Positions 1-8,197 of a DNA stretch of 64,000 nt are shown here, in pieces. The notes beneath the pieces are model-generated. The model ran no database searches and was not told the DNA's origin. It worked only from the letters and a program-made list of their open reading frames with translations. Every line of letters starts with the position of its first letter. Positions within the stretch are counted from its first letter, which is position 1. Origin of the DNA: RPQJ01 sp963793675. GTDB lineage: Bacteria; Pseudomonadota; Gammaproteobacteria; Steroidobacterales; Steroidobacteraceae. Both the position numbers and the translations under genes were made by a program. The stretch covers positions 282,293 to 346,292 of the forward strand of contig CAWCBA010000004.1 in assembly GCA_963793675.1 (NCBI GenBank). Reading direction: 5' to 3'.

Positions 1-681
1 GCTGTAGCGATTGCTGTCGTAGATCTGGCCGGGGCCGAGTGCGTCGCCGATCGACCTCAGTTCGTCGCCGGTCGAGAAGATCGCGACGCGCGGGCGGCGC
101 AGCACCGTGACTTCGCCGATCCCGAGCGACGCAAGCAACCCGGCCTGCGCCGGGCGCAGCAGCGTGCCGGCCTCGAGCGCCAGTTCGCCGCGACGGATGT
201 CTTCGCCGACCGGGCGAACATTCTGGCCCACGCGATGGCCAGGTTCGATCGAGACTCGAGCGTCGTGCAGGCGAACGTGCTCCTGCATGACGACCGTGTC
301 CGTGCCATCCGGCAGCATCGCGCCCGTCATGATGCGCACGCACTGGCCGCGCCGGACCACGCCGTCGTACGGCCGTCCCGCCCACGAGGTTCCCGCGATC
401 TCGACGGTCGCTGTACCGGAACGAGGCAGGTCCTCGCCCGCGAGCGCGTAACCGTCCATCGCCGAATTGCGGTGCGACGGAACGTCGACGCCCGAATGCA
501 CTGCCGTCGCCAGCACTCGCCCCAGCGAGTCGTGGATGCGCACGGTCTCCCGCTCCTCGATCGGCGTGATGTCGGCGACGATGCGTGCCCTCGCCTCCTC
601 CAGTCGCAGCGCCTTGTGCCCGTGGGCAGGCAGGTCGCAGGGATCGACGCCGGCCGGCAGTGGATCGTGAGCTTTCGCCAT
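1..681 (-). CDS. moeA: Molybdopterin molybdenumtransferase MoeA (3'-truncated by window edge)
   Basis: MoeA inserts molybdate into adenylylated molybdopterin in the cytoplasm, the last common step of molybdenum cofactor synthesis. Translating the minus strand from the ATG at 681 gives 227 codons without a stop up to base 1, so the C-terminal part lies outside the window. Visible family motifs are SAMDGYAL at residues 73-80, TGAMLPDGTDTVV near residue 117 and RVAIFSTGDEL at the left edge, which opens the MPT-binding (MoCF) domain. It starts 33 bases after the mobA stop and is read in the same direction, so the two form an operon. The neighbouring formate dehydrogenase needs this cofactor. Identification is firm; the start has only a weak ribosome binding site. 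Confidence 0.95.
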   Translation of the reverse strand, partial: MAKAHDPLPAGVDPCDLPAHGHKALRLEEARARIVADITPIEERETVRIHDSLGRVLATAVHSGVDVPSHRNSAMDGYALAGEDLPRSGTATVEIAGTSWAGRPYDGVVRRGQCVRIMTGAMLPDGTDTVVMQEHVRLHDARVSIEPGHRVGQNVRPVGEDIRRGELALEAGTLLRPAQAGLLASLGIGEVTVLRRPRVAIFSTGDELRSIGDALGPGQIYDSNRYS

Positions 682-714
682 CAATGCGCCCGTCCGTGCA
701 TGGTGCAATGCTAC

Positions 715-1350
715 TCAGTGCGGCCCGCGCGTGGAAAGCAATCGCGCTTCGAGCCGCTGGCGCTCACCCGGGTCATTCACGTTGACGAACGTCTCCGGCG
801 CGTCGCTGAAGTCAGCCTCGGCGAGGCGCAGTTGCCCGAGCCAGGTATCGACCTTGCGACCGCCGGCCGCGAGGTAGGACTCAAGGCTGCGCGCCACGCC
901 GGCGCGCAGCAGCAGGAACACCGGTTGCTGCCGCCGGCCGTCGGTCGCAACCGCGACGTCTGCAGCCGCCGCCACGCACGCGCCGTGCAGCCGGCGTGCA
1001 AGGTCGGGCGCGACCAACGGCGCGTCGCAGGGGACGGTCAGCAGGAATTCGGTCTGCAGGTCACGCAAGCCGCTCAGCACTCCGGCCAGTGGACCCAGGT
1101 AGCCCTCGATCGTGTCGGGGATGACCGGATGGCCGCAGGCCGCGTAGCGGTCGAGATTGCGGTTGGCGTTGATCAGCACGGGACCGACCTGCGGCCGCAA
1201 CGCATCGAGCACGTACTCGATCATCGGCCGGCCGAGAAGTTCGACCAGCCCCTTGTCCTCGCCTCCCATCCGCCGCGCGAGCCCACCCGCGAGTACCAGC
1301 CCGGTGATGGCTTCCCTTGAATAGCGGAGATCCTGGGGAGACGTGGTCAT
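715..1350 (-). CDS. mobA: Molybdenum cofactor guanylyltransferase MobA
   Basis: MobA transfers GMP from GTP to Mo-molybdopterin, giving the guanine dinucleotide form needed by DMSO-reductase-family enzymes such as the formate dehydrogenase in this window. From the ATG at 1350 it is 211 residues, normal for the family. The nucleotidyltransferase signature GLVLAGGLARRMGGEDKG is near residue 17, followed by the DTIEGYLGPLAGVLSGL segment and VPCDAP, the usual metal-binding Asp region. An in-frame extension to 1803 has no family similarity and overlaps the divergent regulator, so I take the 1350 start. moeA follows in the same direction. Confidence 0.95.
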   Translation of the reverse strand: MTTSPQDLRYSREAITGLVLAGGLARRMGGEDKGLVELLGRPMIEYVLDALRPQVGPVLINANRNLDRYAACGHPVIPDTIEGYLGPLAGVLSGLRDLQTEFLLTVPCDAPLVAPDLARRLHGACVAAAADVAVATDGRRQQPVFLLLRAGVARSLESYLAAGGRKVDTWLGQLRLAEADFSDAPETFVNVNDPGERQRLEARLLSTRGPH

Positions 1351-1526
1351 GCAATATCGATTCTGCCGATCCACGGGCGGCTTGTCCCTGAAATACCGTT
1401 CGCTGACCAGACCTCGAATGCCGTGCGCGACAAATTGACACATCAGTCTGATCAGTTGCGTCATTCTGTCGCGCCGCGTAGCCTCGGACCCTCCCGTTCC
1501 CAGCCTGCCGACTGCCGGAAAGAGAC
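1351..1526. promoter_or_regulatory. Divergent mobA / sigma54-activator promoter region
   Basis: This 176-base gap separates the divergent mobA and sigma54-activator genes and must hold both promoters. It contains a short motif, GATC followed by TGCGTCATT and TGTC (1449-1470). The same motif recurs in the intergenic region before the TorD/FDH genes at about 7089-7107. I see no convincing -24/-12 element. The operator role is inferred. Confidence 0.4.
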
Positions 1527-2936
1527 ATGTCCAGATTCGAACAGCACGCGGCGGGCGACCCGGCTGCAGCCGTCGCGGCGGCGGTGCCGGCGGGCCTGTC
1601 GCTGCTGTTCGTTGGTCCGGCTGCCTGCGGCGACGAGCGCATGCGCCGCTCGCTGCGTCATGGCGCAGCGGTTGCCGAGTTCGTTGCCAGCGTTGGCGAT
1701 GCCGAGCGGCTGCTGCCGCGCTGCCACTTCGATTGCGTCGTCGTCGAAGTCGGCTCGGCGGTGGATCCGGCGCTGGCGTGGATCGAGACGCTGCGGGATT
1801 CACGGTCGGCGCCGTGCATCTGCGTCACCGGACCGGACAATCCTGCGCTGACCGAGGCCAGCCTGCGCGCCGGAGCGGCCGCCGTACTGCCGCAGCCGCT
1901 CGACCCGAAATCCTTGCACAGGATTCTCGCGACGCAGCGCACGCCCTCCACCGGCCTGCATTCGCCCCCGCCGACGCGCGGCGACACGCGGGCCCGGACG
2001 TCGCGCGTGCAACTCGTCGGCGAAGGCGCCCCGATACGCCGGGTCCGACAGATCGTTGATCGCGTAGCCCCCACCCCCGCGACGGTGCTGATCGAGGGCA
2101 ACACCGGGACCGGCAAGGAACTCGTTGCCCAACTCGTGCACGAGCGCAGCGGCCGGCGCGGACCTTTCGTGCCCGTCAATTGCGGCGCCATACCACCCGA
2201 GTTGATGGAAACAGAGCTCTTCGGCCACGCCAAGGGCGCCTTCACGGGCGCGCATCAGCAGCGTGACGGCCTGTTCGTCGCGGCCAGGGGCGGCACCCTG
2301 TTCCTCGACGAAGTCAGCGAGATGAGGAGCGACCTGCAGGTGAAGCTGCTGCGCGCACTCGAGGAAGGCCGGATCCGGCCGGTCGGCGCGGATCGCGAAG
2401 TGCCGATCGACGTTCGCATCATCGCGTCCTCGCAGCCCGGACTGCGCGAGCGGGTGCGCGAACGCAGGTTCCGCGAGGACCTGTTCTACCGGCTGAACGT
2501 GGTCCACATCCTGCTGCCGTGCCTGCACGAGCGGCCCGAGGACATCCCGGCGCTGGTGCGGCATTTCATGCTGCTGGTCGCCGATGAATTCGGCATGCCG
2601 CCCGTCGCCATCGACGAGGCGGGGCTGCGCGCCTTGTGCGCGCGGGAATGGCGGGGCAACGTTCGCGAACTGCGTAACGTCATTGAGCGTACGGTATTGA
2701 TGGGTGGTCCACCCGAGGACGAACCCGCCACCGCGGCCACGATGCAGGATGCCGACGCCGAAGCCGGCGCCTACCCGCTCGACTGGACACTCGAACAGGT
2801 GAAGCAGGCACACATTCTGCGTGTGCTGGCCAGCAACCGGGGCAATCGCTCGGCGACCGCCCGGCACCTGGGCGTGTCGCGCAAGACGCTGGAGCGCAGG
2901 CTCGGTCGCAGCAGCGACGTCGACCCGGAATCCTGA
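1527..2936 (+). CDS. Sigma54-dependent response-regulator-like activator with degenerate receiver
   Basis: A 469-residue NtrC-type activator that should remodel sigma54 RNA polymerase. Residues 25-135 form a receiver-like fold. However, the phospho-acceptor position reads VVVEV (Glu74 rather than Asp), there is no N-terminal acidic pair, and the conserved Lys is Gln123 (VLPQP). Residues 163-395 are the AAA+ domain, with Walker A GNTGTGKE at 191-198, GAFTGA at 237-242 and Walker B GGTLFLDE at 255-262. A Fis-type HTH ends the protein (NRSATARHLGVSRKTLERRL). GGAAAGAG precedes the ATG. Divergent from mobA and followed by FDH genes, it probably regulates formate or molybdenum metabolism. The Glu substitution suggests it acts without phosphorylation. 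Confidence 0.9.
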   Translation: MSRFEQHAAGDPAAAVAAAVPAGLSLLFVGPAACGDERMRRSLRHGAAVAEFVASVGDAERLLPRCHFDCVVVEVGSAVDPALAWIETLRDSRSAPCICVTGPDNPALTEASLRAGAAAVLPQPLDPKSLHRILATQRTPSTGLHSPPPTRGDTRARTSRVQLVGEGAPIRRVRQIVDRVAPTPATVLIEGNTGTGKELVAQLVHERSGRRGPFVPVNCGAIPPELMETELFGHAKGAFTGAHQQRDGLFVAARGGTLFLDEVSEMRSDLQVKLLRALEEGRIRPVGADREVPIDVRIIASSQPGLRERVRERRFREDLFYRLNVVHILLPCLHERPEDIPALVRHFMLLVADEFGMPPVAIDEAGLRALCAREWRGNVRELRNVIERTVLMGGPPEDEPATAATMQDADAEAGAYPLDWTLEQVKQAHILRVLASNRGNRSATARHLGVSRKTLERRLGRSSDVDPES

Positions 2937-2989
2937 TCAGCCGACGGCCCCCGGCGGCGGCAAGACACCGACACGAGGAGAGACGCGAA

Positions 2990-3211
2990 ATGTCAGCACA
3001 GTCGTTCGACGAAGAGAAATTCACCGGCGAGATCCGCAAGTTCCTGAAGAAGGTGGGCATCACGTCGCAGATCGAGATCGAGAACGCGGTGCGCGCGGCG
3101 CTTGCCGACCGCAGCCTCGATACCTCCAGGCCCCTGCAGGCCGTGATGGTGCTCGAGGTGCCGGCGCTCGGGCTGCGGCACACCATCGAGCACCAGCTTG
3201 CGATGGATTGA
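2990..3211 (+). CDS. Small FDH-associated DUF6494 family protein
   Basis: A 73-residue soluble acidic protein with no signal peptide or membrane segment. It carries the pattern IRKFLKKVGITSQIEIE followed by a short sheet-like segment (AVMVLEVPALGLRH), which I recognise as DUF6494, a family found mostly beside formate dehydrogenase genes. AGGAGAGACGCGAA before the ATG is a good ribosome binding site, and the gene lies 53 bases after the sigma54 activator. No biochemical role is known. Its position suggests an accessory role in FDH maturation or regulation, which is inference. Confidence 0.8.
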   Translation: MSAQSFDEEKFTGEIRKFLKKVGITSQIEIENAVRAALADRSLDTSRPLQAVMVLEVPALGLRHTIEHQLAMD

Positions 3212-3216
3212 GCGCC

Positions 3217-4155
3217 TCAGGCCGTCCAGACGATCTCGCCGGACCTGGTCAGGTCGTAGCCCCCGAAGACCTGCGCCAGTCGCTGGCATTCGCCGCCCCG
3301 CAGCACCTCGATGAGGCTGCGAAACAAGCTGCGGAAGAAGACGCCGCGCGACATGGCAAGGTCGAAGGCCTCCCAGCCGAGCGAATGGAATTCGAGCCCG
3401 AACTCGCCGGCAGCCGCCCTGACTCCCGGCGCGACGTCGGCCTGGCCAGTGGCGATGGCCGCGGCGGCATCGCGCTCCGAATAGGCGTGGGCCGTGATCC
3501 TGCGGTCCGCGGGATCGAGCCGGTGCTCGGCGATCAGCTCGCGCAGGAACCGCTGTGACCCGGCTCCTTCCTGGCGCGCAGCCCAGCGAATCCCGGGCGA
3601 GAACAGCTGCTCCATGCGGCTGTCGGCAGTCCACAGTCCGGGCGCCATGATCAGGCCCTGCTCACGTCGGAACAGCCGCACGAGAATCCAGTCCGTGTAC
3701 TGCACGTACTGCCGCAGCAGGGCCGGGTGACGCTGCAGGCTTTCACTGTCGGGTCCCCAGTGCAGCGCGCAGAGGTCGGCCCGCCGCCGGGCGAGGACTG
3801 CAAGACCAAGCTGGGTACCGATGGCGGCGTAACTGACGAGCGCACGTCCCTGCAGCTCGGCGGCGACCAGCGTCACCGCACGATGGAGCAACGGGTCGTC
3901 GCTGCCGGCGATGACGAGACGATCGGTGAGCAGTCCGCCGTGACTCGACTCGAGCAACCACTGGTCGACGAGATCGCGCGGGAACAACCACTTGCCAGTC
4001 AGCCGCGTCGCGGGGATCCGGCCCTCGTTCACCAGCGCGTAAACTTTCTTCTCGTTGATCTGCAGGTAGTGCGCCACCTGGCGCACGTTCATGAACCGCG
4101 GCGTCTCGTGGGCCTGGGCCTCCACCGCGGTCGCCTCGTGCTTGCTGGCTGGCAT
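3217..4155 (-). CDS. Excisionase-HTH regulator with molybdate-type periplasmic-binding-protein domain
   Basis: A 312-residue one-component regulator. Residues 20-66 form an excisionase/MerR-like winged helix (MNVRQVAHYLQINEKKVYAL, then GKWLFPRDLVDQWL). Residues 75-305 match the COG1910-type domain related to molybdate-binding proteins (LTDRLVIAGSDDPLLHRAV, then ITAHAYSERDAAAAIATGQ). This architecture is common next to formate dehydrogenase loci and fits sensing of molybdate or a related oxyanion. A TTG start at 4233 is possible, but the ATG at 4155 is preceded by GAGGTG and begins close to the conserved domain. It is convergent with the DUF6494 gene (5 bases apart) and divergent from DUF3305. 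Confidence 0.85.
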   Translation of the reverse strand: MPASKHEATAVEAQAHETPRFMNVRQVAHYLQINEKKVYALVNEGRIPATRLTGKWLFPRDLVDQWLLESSHGGLLTDRLVIAGSDDPLLHRAVTLVAAELQGRALVSYAAIGTQLGLAVLARRRADLCALHWGPDSESLQRHPALLRQYVQYTDWILVRLFRREQGLIMAPGLWTADSRMEQLFSPGIRWAARQEGAGSQRFLRELIAEHRLDPADRRITAHAYSERDAAAAIATGQADVAPGVRAAAGEFGLEFHSLGWEAFDLAMSRGVFFRSLFRSLIEVLRGGECQRLAQVFGGYDLTRSGEIVWTA

Positions 4156-4328
4156 TCCCGGACACCTCGCAGCGGTCACCGTGTGCGGGCCGGCCCCGGA
4201 CAGCGGCGCCCTTGTTACCGCAAGAGTCTGCAAGATTCGTTCCCGGTGCCGGACCTGCCCAACCGCTCGCCCGCTGGTGCAGAATGAGGCGCGTCGGCCC
4301 GTGGGGTCGCCCGGTGGGAGTTGGTGCG

Positions 4329-4817
4329 ATGTCAGCGGGACCGAAACTCAGCCTGCCGATGGCCGTGATCATGGGCCGCAGGATGGTTGCTGGACAGGGC
4401 TGGCGGGTGCCGAGCTGGCGCGTCGTGGGTCTCGTCGCCGGCTCGGAGCTTCCGGGCGCGGAGGCCCAGGGCACGCCCGTGCATGGCGACGACGAGGAGG
4501 AGCACTTCCTGTGGGGCGGACTCCGACTCGAACTGTATCGCGACGCGGCCGACAGTTACTGGGTCAACCTGACCGGGCGGCAACCTTCGCTGTTCGTGCT
4601 GTGCAGCGAAGACGAGCAGTCCCGCATCGTTCCCAAGTTCGTCACGGCGGACCAGAACGAGGCCTGCTCGGGCGTCGAAGGCAACGATCGCGTGTTCGCC
4701 GCCCCGATCCCTCCGGAGGTCTACCAGCACCTCGAGGCGTTCGTGGTCGAGCACAACCTGCCGCAGGAAACGCGCAAGCGCAAACGCACGGACTGGTCTG
4801 CGAGCGAGGGCTCGTGA
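4329..4817 (+). CDS. DUF3305 domain protein of the formate dehydrogenase locus
   Basis: A 162-residue cytoplasmic protein. It begins with the family pattern LSLPMAVIMGRR, followed by SWRVVGLV, EEHFLWGGLRLELYRDAADS and YWVNLTGRQPSLFVLC, which I recognise as DUF3305. This family is nearly always followed by DUF3306, as here. The ATG at 4329 has GGGAG upstream; longer in-frame starts back to 4212 add no family sequence and overlap the divergent regulator promoter. Its TGA overlaps the GTG start of DUF3306, so the pair is translationally coupled. Function is unknown; the families are tied to NAD-independent formate dehydrogenases. Confidence 0.85.
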   Translation: MSAGPKLSLPMAVIMGRRMVAGQGWRVPSWRVVGLVAGSELPGAEAQGTPVHGDDEEEHFLWGGLRLELYRDAADSYWVNLTGRQPSLFVLCSEDEQSRIVPKFVTADQNEACSGVEGNDRVFAAPIPPEVYQHLEAFVVEHNLPQETRKRKRTDWSASEGS

Positions 4818-5440
4818 GCAGACGAGACCCGAAAGCCGAGGACCACGACGCCGCCGGCGAACCCTTCCTGCAGCGCTGGTCGAGACTCAAGTCGTCGACG
4901 CTGGACCGAGCGCAACCTGGTGGCTCCCAGGACGACACGACGTCGCGATCGGGCCTGCCCGAATCGCTCCCCGCGCAGTCGACGCCCATGGCGCCCGAGA
5001 AGACTGTGTTGCCGGACCTTGAATCGCTCGGACAGGACTCGGACTACAGCGCGTTCCTGAGACCCGACGTCGATGTAACACTGCGTCGTGCAGCGCTGCG
5101 CAAGCTGTTCCACAGCCCGAAGTTCAATGTCCTGGACGGACTGGACGACTATTGCGACGACTTTACTCAGTTCGCGCCGCTGGCCGGCATCGTGACCGCG
5201 GACATGCGACACCACCTGGAGCGTGCAGCCAGGGAACTCGTGCCGGGTGAGGCGGGGTCGAAGCCGCGCCCCTCAACCGACGACGTACCAACGCAACGCT
5301 TGCCGGACGTCGCAGCCGATACCGCCACGATGCACGCACCGAGCAACGGCGCTGCGACGGCAGTGGACCCCGCCCGCGGCGATACCGCCAGCCCTGCCAC
5401 CGAGGAACCCGAAGAACATGCCGATCGCAGGCCTGCCTGA
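4814..5440 (+). CDS. DUF3306 domain protein of the formate dehydrogenase locus
   Basis: A 208-residue protein starting at a GTG that overlaps the DUF3305 stop by four bases. The N-terminal part has FLQRWSRLK, and the core has LPDLESLGQDSDYSAFLRPDV, then LRRAALRKLFHSPKFNVLDGLDDYCDDF, the usual DUF3306 signature, followed by a low-complexity acidic/proline tail from about residue 140. It lacks a signal peptide. The reading frame stays open upstream to 4091, but the upstream part is an out-of-frame shadow of DUF3305. The next gene starts inside its last 23 bases. Its role is unknown; association with FDH assembly is inferred from context. Confidence 0.85.
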   Translation: MSRRDPKAEDHDAAGEPFLQRWSRLKSSTLDRAQPGGSQDDTTSRSGLPESLPAQSTPMAPEKTVLPDLESLGQDSDYSAFLRPDVDVTLRRAALRKLFHSPKFNVLDGLDDYCDDFTQFAPLAGIVTADMRHHLERAARELVPGEAGSKPRPSTDDVPTQRLPDVAADTATMHAPSNGAATAVDPARGDTASPATEEPEEHADRRPA

Positions 5441-7082
5441 AACGGAAGCGGACGGTCGCGCCCGAGCGGGCGCGCTGGCGGCGCTGCGGCTCGTCGACGT
5501 CGAACCGGCCGCCGTCGTCGAATTCATGTCGCATGGCCGGTGCCTGGTCATCGGTTCGAAATCGGCAGCGCTGGACCTGGCGCGGGGCTTTGCGGGCAAG
5601 CTGGACGTCGTCGTTGCCGTGCCCGGCGAGGGCGCCCTCGACGTCGACCGTGTCGAAGGCATCGACGTGGTGAGCGGCGAACGAGTACTTGTGCGCGGCG
5701 CACTGGGCGACTTCGACGTGGTGATGATTGCGGGCGAACAGCACCATCCGGTCGGTGCGCTGTTGTCGCCGCCGATCGGACGATTCGACCTGGTGGTCGA
5801 CCTGGGAACGCCGCCGCTGATGCGGCAGGCGATGCCGCCGCTCGGATATTACGCTCCCGGCGCCGACGAGGACGAGCGCGCCGCATTGCTCAAGACGTTG
5901 CCGGAGATGCGCGGCGAATTCGAAAAGCCCAGGTACTTCAATTACAACCCCGAAATCTGCGCGCACGGACGCAACGGCAAGCGCGCGTGCACGCTTTGCA
6001 TCGACGCATGCCCGGCCGAGGCGATCGTCTCGATTGGCAATACAGTGCAGGTGAATCCGTACCTGTGCCAGGGCGGCGGTGCCTGCGCCACGGTCTGCCC
6101 CAGCGGGGCCATGACCTATGCCTATCCGAGCGCTGCTGACCTGCTGGGCGCGCTGCGCGCGCTGCTCAGTCACTTCCACTCGGCAGGTGGATCCTCGCCA
6201 TGCCTGCTGCTGCATGACGCGGCGTCCTCCGCCGCGCTCGAGCGCCACCTGGTATCACGCATGCCGCAGCGTGTGCTGCCCGTCGAGATCGAAGAAATCG
6301 GCTCGGTCGGCATGGAAGCGTGGCTCGCCTGCCTCGCCTACGGTGCAGAGGCCGTGGTGCTGCTGACATCGGACCGCACCCCGCCGCAGGTCGTCGAGGC
6401 GCTGCACGAGCAGCTCGGCACTGCGTGGGCGATCCTTGCCGGAATGGGATATGGCGAGGATTGCCTGCGCATCGTGAATGTCGACCAGGCTGACGCGGCA
6501 CTGCAGGTACTGCTCGGGCTGCCGGGCAAGTCGGCACGGCCCGCGGCGCGCTTTGCAGCGCCCGCTGCCGACAAGCGCGGGACCTTGCGGCTCGCTTTGC
6601 AGCACCTCTACGCACACGCACCCGCGCCGAAGCGCAGCGTCGCGCTGCCGCCGGGCGCGCCATTCGGCGAGGTACGCGTCAATGCCGCGGCCTGCACGCT
6701 CTGCATGAGCTGCGTGTCGGCATGCCCGACCAACGCATTGCAGGACGGCCGCGGCCTGCCGCAACTGAACTTCCGCGAGTGGAGCTGCATCCAGTGCGGA
6801 CTGTGCGAAAAAACCTGCCCGGAGGATGCGGTGTCCTTGGGCGCGCGCTTGCTGTACGACCAGGAGGCGCGGGAACTCCCGCGGACCTTGCACGAAGAGC
6901 AGCCGGTGTGCTGCGTGGCCTGCGGCAAGCCGTTCGCGACCCGCTCGATGCTGGAGAAGCTCAGCCGCAAGCTGGAAGGCCACTGGATGTTCCAGACCGA
7001 CGAGGCACGCAGGCGCATGCAGATGTGCGAGGACTGCCGGGTGCGTGACCTGTTTGCAAGCGAGGCGCGCAAAGGCCGTTGA
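5418..7082 (+). CDS. Poly-ferredoxin (multiple 4Fe-4S clusters) FDH accessory protein
   Basis: A 554-residue iron-sulfur protein. Residues 1-165 form an alpha/beta domain (CLVIGSKSAALDLARGF). Then come four ferredoxin-type cysteine groups: Cys181/191/194/198 (CTLCIDACP), Cys217/223/227 (CQGGGACATVCP), CTLCMSCVSACP and CIQCGLCEKTCP. Near the C-terminus are paired Cys motifs (CCVACGKPF, CEDC). A CoB-CoM-heterodisulfide-reductase-delta-like segment lies in the middle. It follows DUF3306 with a 23-base overlap, the usual order in FDH-3-type loci, and probably has an electron-transfer or cluster-delivery role. The ATG at 5418 matches homologue starts; the frame is open to 5223 without family sequence. 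Confidence 0.88.
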   Translation: MPIAGLPETEADGRARAGALAALRLVDVEPAAVVEFMSHGRCLVIGSKSAALDLARGFAGKLDVVVAVPGEGALDVDRVEGIDVVSGERVLVRGALGDFDVVMIAGEQHHPVGALLSPPIGRFDLVVDLGTPPLMRQAMPPLGYYAPGADEDERAALLKTLPEMRGEFEKPRYFNYNPEICAHGRNGKRACTLCIDACPAEAIVSIGNTVQVNPYLCQGGGACATVCPSGAMTYAYPSAADLLGALRALLSHFHSAGGSSPCLLLHDAASSAALERHLVSRMPQRVLPVEIEEIGSVGMEAWLACLAYGAEAVVLLTSDRTPPQVVEALHEQLGTAWAILAGMGYGEDCLRIVNVDQADAALQVLLGLPGKSARPAARFAAPAADKRGTLRLALQHLYAHAPAPKRSVALPPGAPFGEVRVNAAACTLCMSCVSACPTNALQDGRGLPQLNFREWSCIQCGLCEKTCPEDAVSLGARLLYDQEARELPRTLHEEQPVCCVACGKPFATRSMLEKLSRKLEGHWMFQTDEARRRMQMCEDCRVRDLFASEARKGR

Positions 7083-7251
7083 GCCGATTGATCTGCGTCA
7101 TTATGACCGACGGTCTGGACACAATGTCTCATATTGTGAGGACTTCATTGGATATATTGGAATTAACAGGTGGCACTGGTTGCTTGCCACCGGTCGTGGA
7201 TGGCCCGTATTTTGCAGACATGTTTGAAGTTTCCAGCGCGGGGTCCTGTAG
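7083..7251 (+). promoter_or_regulatory. Regulatory region upstream of torD-fdhABC with two inverted repeats
   Basis: This 169-base gap is AT-richer than its surroundings and is the only sizeable gap inside the FDH gene series. It holds the motif GATCTGCGTCATTATGAC at 7090-7107, an inverted repeat CACAAT-N7-ATTGTG at 7120-7138, an AT-rich stretch with -10-like sequences (about 7150-7165), and a second inverted repeat GGTGGCA-N9-TGCCACC at 7169-7191. It is probably a second promoter with operators for the catalytic operon. Which regulator binds cannot be read from sequence. Confidence 0.55.
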
Positions 7252-7917
7252 ATGTTGTCCCAGTCAACCGGCCGGATTGAATCGCGCGAGGTGGTGCGCT
7301 TGAGCGCGCTGCCCGACGAGGACCGCGCCCGGGGCAACCTGTACGCGCTGCTCGGCCGCCTGCTGGCCGGGCCTCCTGACGACGGGATGCTGCAGATGCT
7401 GCGCGGTATTGCTCCCGAGGCCGGCGACGACAGCCTGCTGGCGGCGTCCTGGCAGATGCTGGCGGTGGCCGCGTCACGCACGGATCAGGAATCCCTGAAG
7501 AACGAATACGACACGCTGTTCATCGGCGTCGGCCGCGGCGAACTCGTGCCCTACGGCTCGTGGTACCTCACGGGTTTCCTGATGGAGCAGCCGCTCGCCC
7601 GGTTGAGGAGCGACCTGCGCGAACTCGGCATCGAGCGCCAGCCAGGCGTGCACGAGCCCGAGGACCATGCTGCGGCCCTGTGCGACACGATGGCGCTGCT
7701 CATCACGGCGGATCAGCCGGCGCCGCTCGACCAGCAGTATGGTTTCTATGCCCGACACCTCGAGCCCTGGATTCCACGGTTCTTCCGCGACCTGCAGCAG
7801 GCGGAATCCGCGCGTTTCTACCGGGCCGTGGGTCAACTGGGCGAACTGTTCATCGACGTCGAGGCCCAGGCGTTCCGGGTTGCCGTCCCGGCCGCAGGCG
7901 CCGCGAAGTCCACCTGA
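7252..7917 (+). CDS. TorD/DmsD-family chaperone for the formate dehydrogenase
   Basis: A 221-residue cytoplasmic redox-enzyme maturation chaperone. It has the family signatures EYDTLFIG at residues 85-92 and EPEDH at 135-139, in an otherwise helical protein. TorD-family members bind the Tat signal and apo-form of molybdoenzymes, delaying export until the cofactor is inserted. The client here should be FdhA, encoded about 280 bases downstream and carrying a twin-arginine signal. The ATG has only a weak GGGG ribosome binding site; no better start fits. The small Tat protein gene follows after 12 bases. Confidence 0.9.
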   Translation: MLSQSTGRIESREVVRLSALPDEDRARGNLYALLGRLLAGPPDDGMLQMLRGIAPEAGDDSLLAASWQMLAVAASRTDQESLKNEYDTLFIGVGRGELVPYGSWYLTGFLMEQPLARLRSDLRELGIERQPGVHEPEDHAAALCDTMALLITADQPAPLDQQYGFYARHLEPWIPRFFRDLQQAESARFYRAVGQLGELFIDVEAQAFRVAVPAAGAAKST

Positions 7918-7929
7918 GGAAGCAAGACC

Positions 7930-8136
7930 ATGATTCGAGATCTGCGTGATGCCAGGACCAACCGACGCAAGTTCCTGCGTAAGCTCGCGGCAGCAGGCGG
8001 CCTCGTTGCCGCCGCGGGATCGGCCGGCGCGACCGCCGTGGCCCAGCCTGCGGCGCCCACGGCACCGGCGAGCAAGCCCACGGGCTATCGCGTGACTGCC
8101 CACGTGTCGAAGTATTACGACAAGGCGCGCATCTGA
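7930..8136 (+). CDS. Formate dehydrogenase region Tat-signal small protein
   Basis: A 68-residue protein that is mostly a twin-arginine signal: NRRKFLRKLAAAGGLVAAAG at residues 11-30, then an Ala/Pro linker and the short conserved tail YRVTAHVSKYYDKARI. This matches the formate-dehydrogenase-region Tat target family (TIGR02811), which sits just before the FDH alpha gene. The tail is too short to be an enzyme; a periplasmic accessory or small-subunit role has been presumed for the family. AGGAAGCAAGACC precedes the ATG, a good ribosome binding site. Confidence 0.88.
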   Translation: MIRDLRDARTNRRKFLRKLAAAGGLVAAAGSAGATAVAQPAAPTAPASKPTGYRVTAHVSKYYDKARI

Positions 8137-8197
8137 CCGGCTCGCCGGCGCGAGCCGTCCACACGCGTCCTCACCACTGCAACCGGGAGACTCAGCG

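Noticed and set aside
235..1320. Long plus-strand open frame across moeA and mobA
   Set aside because: Antisense shadow in high-GC DNA; the minus strand carries clear MoeA and MobA motifs over the same bases.
7168..7190. Sigma54 promoter TGGCAC...TTGC before torD
   Set aside because: The gap between TGGCAC and TTGC is three or seven bases, not the required five; the -24/-12 spacing is strict.
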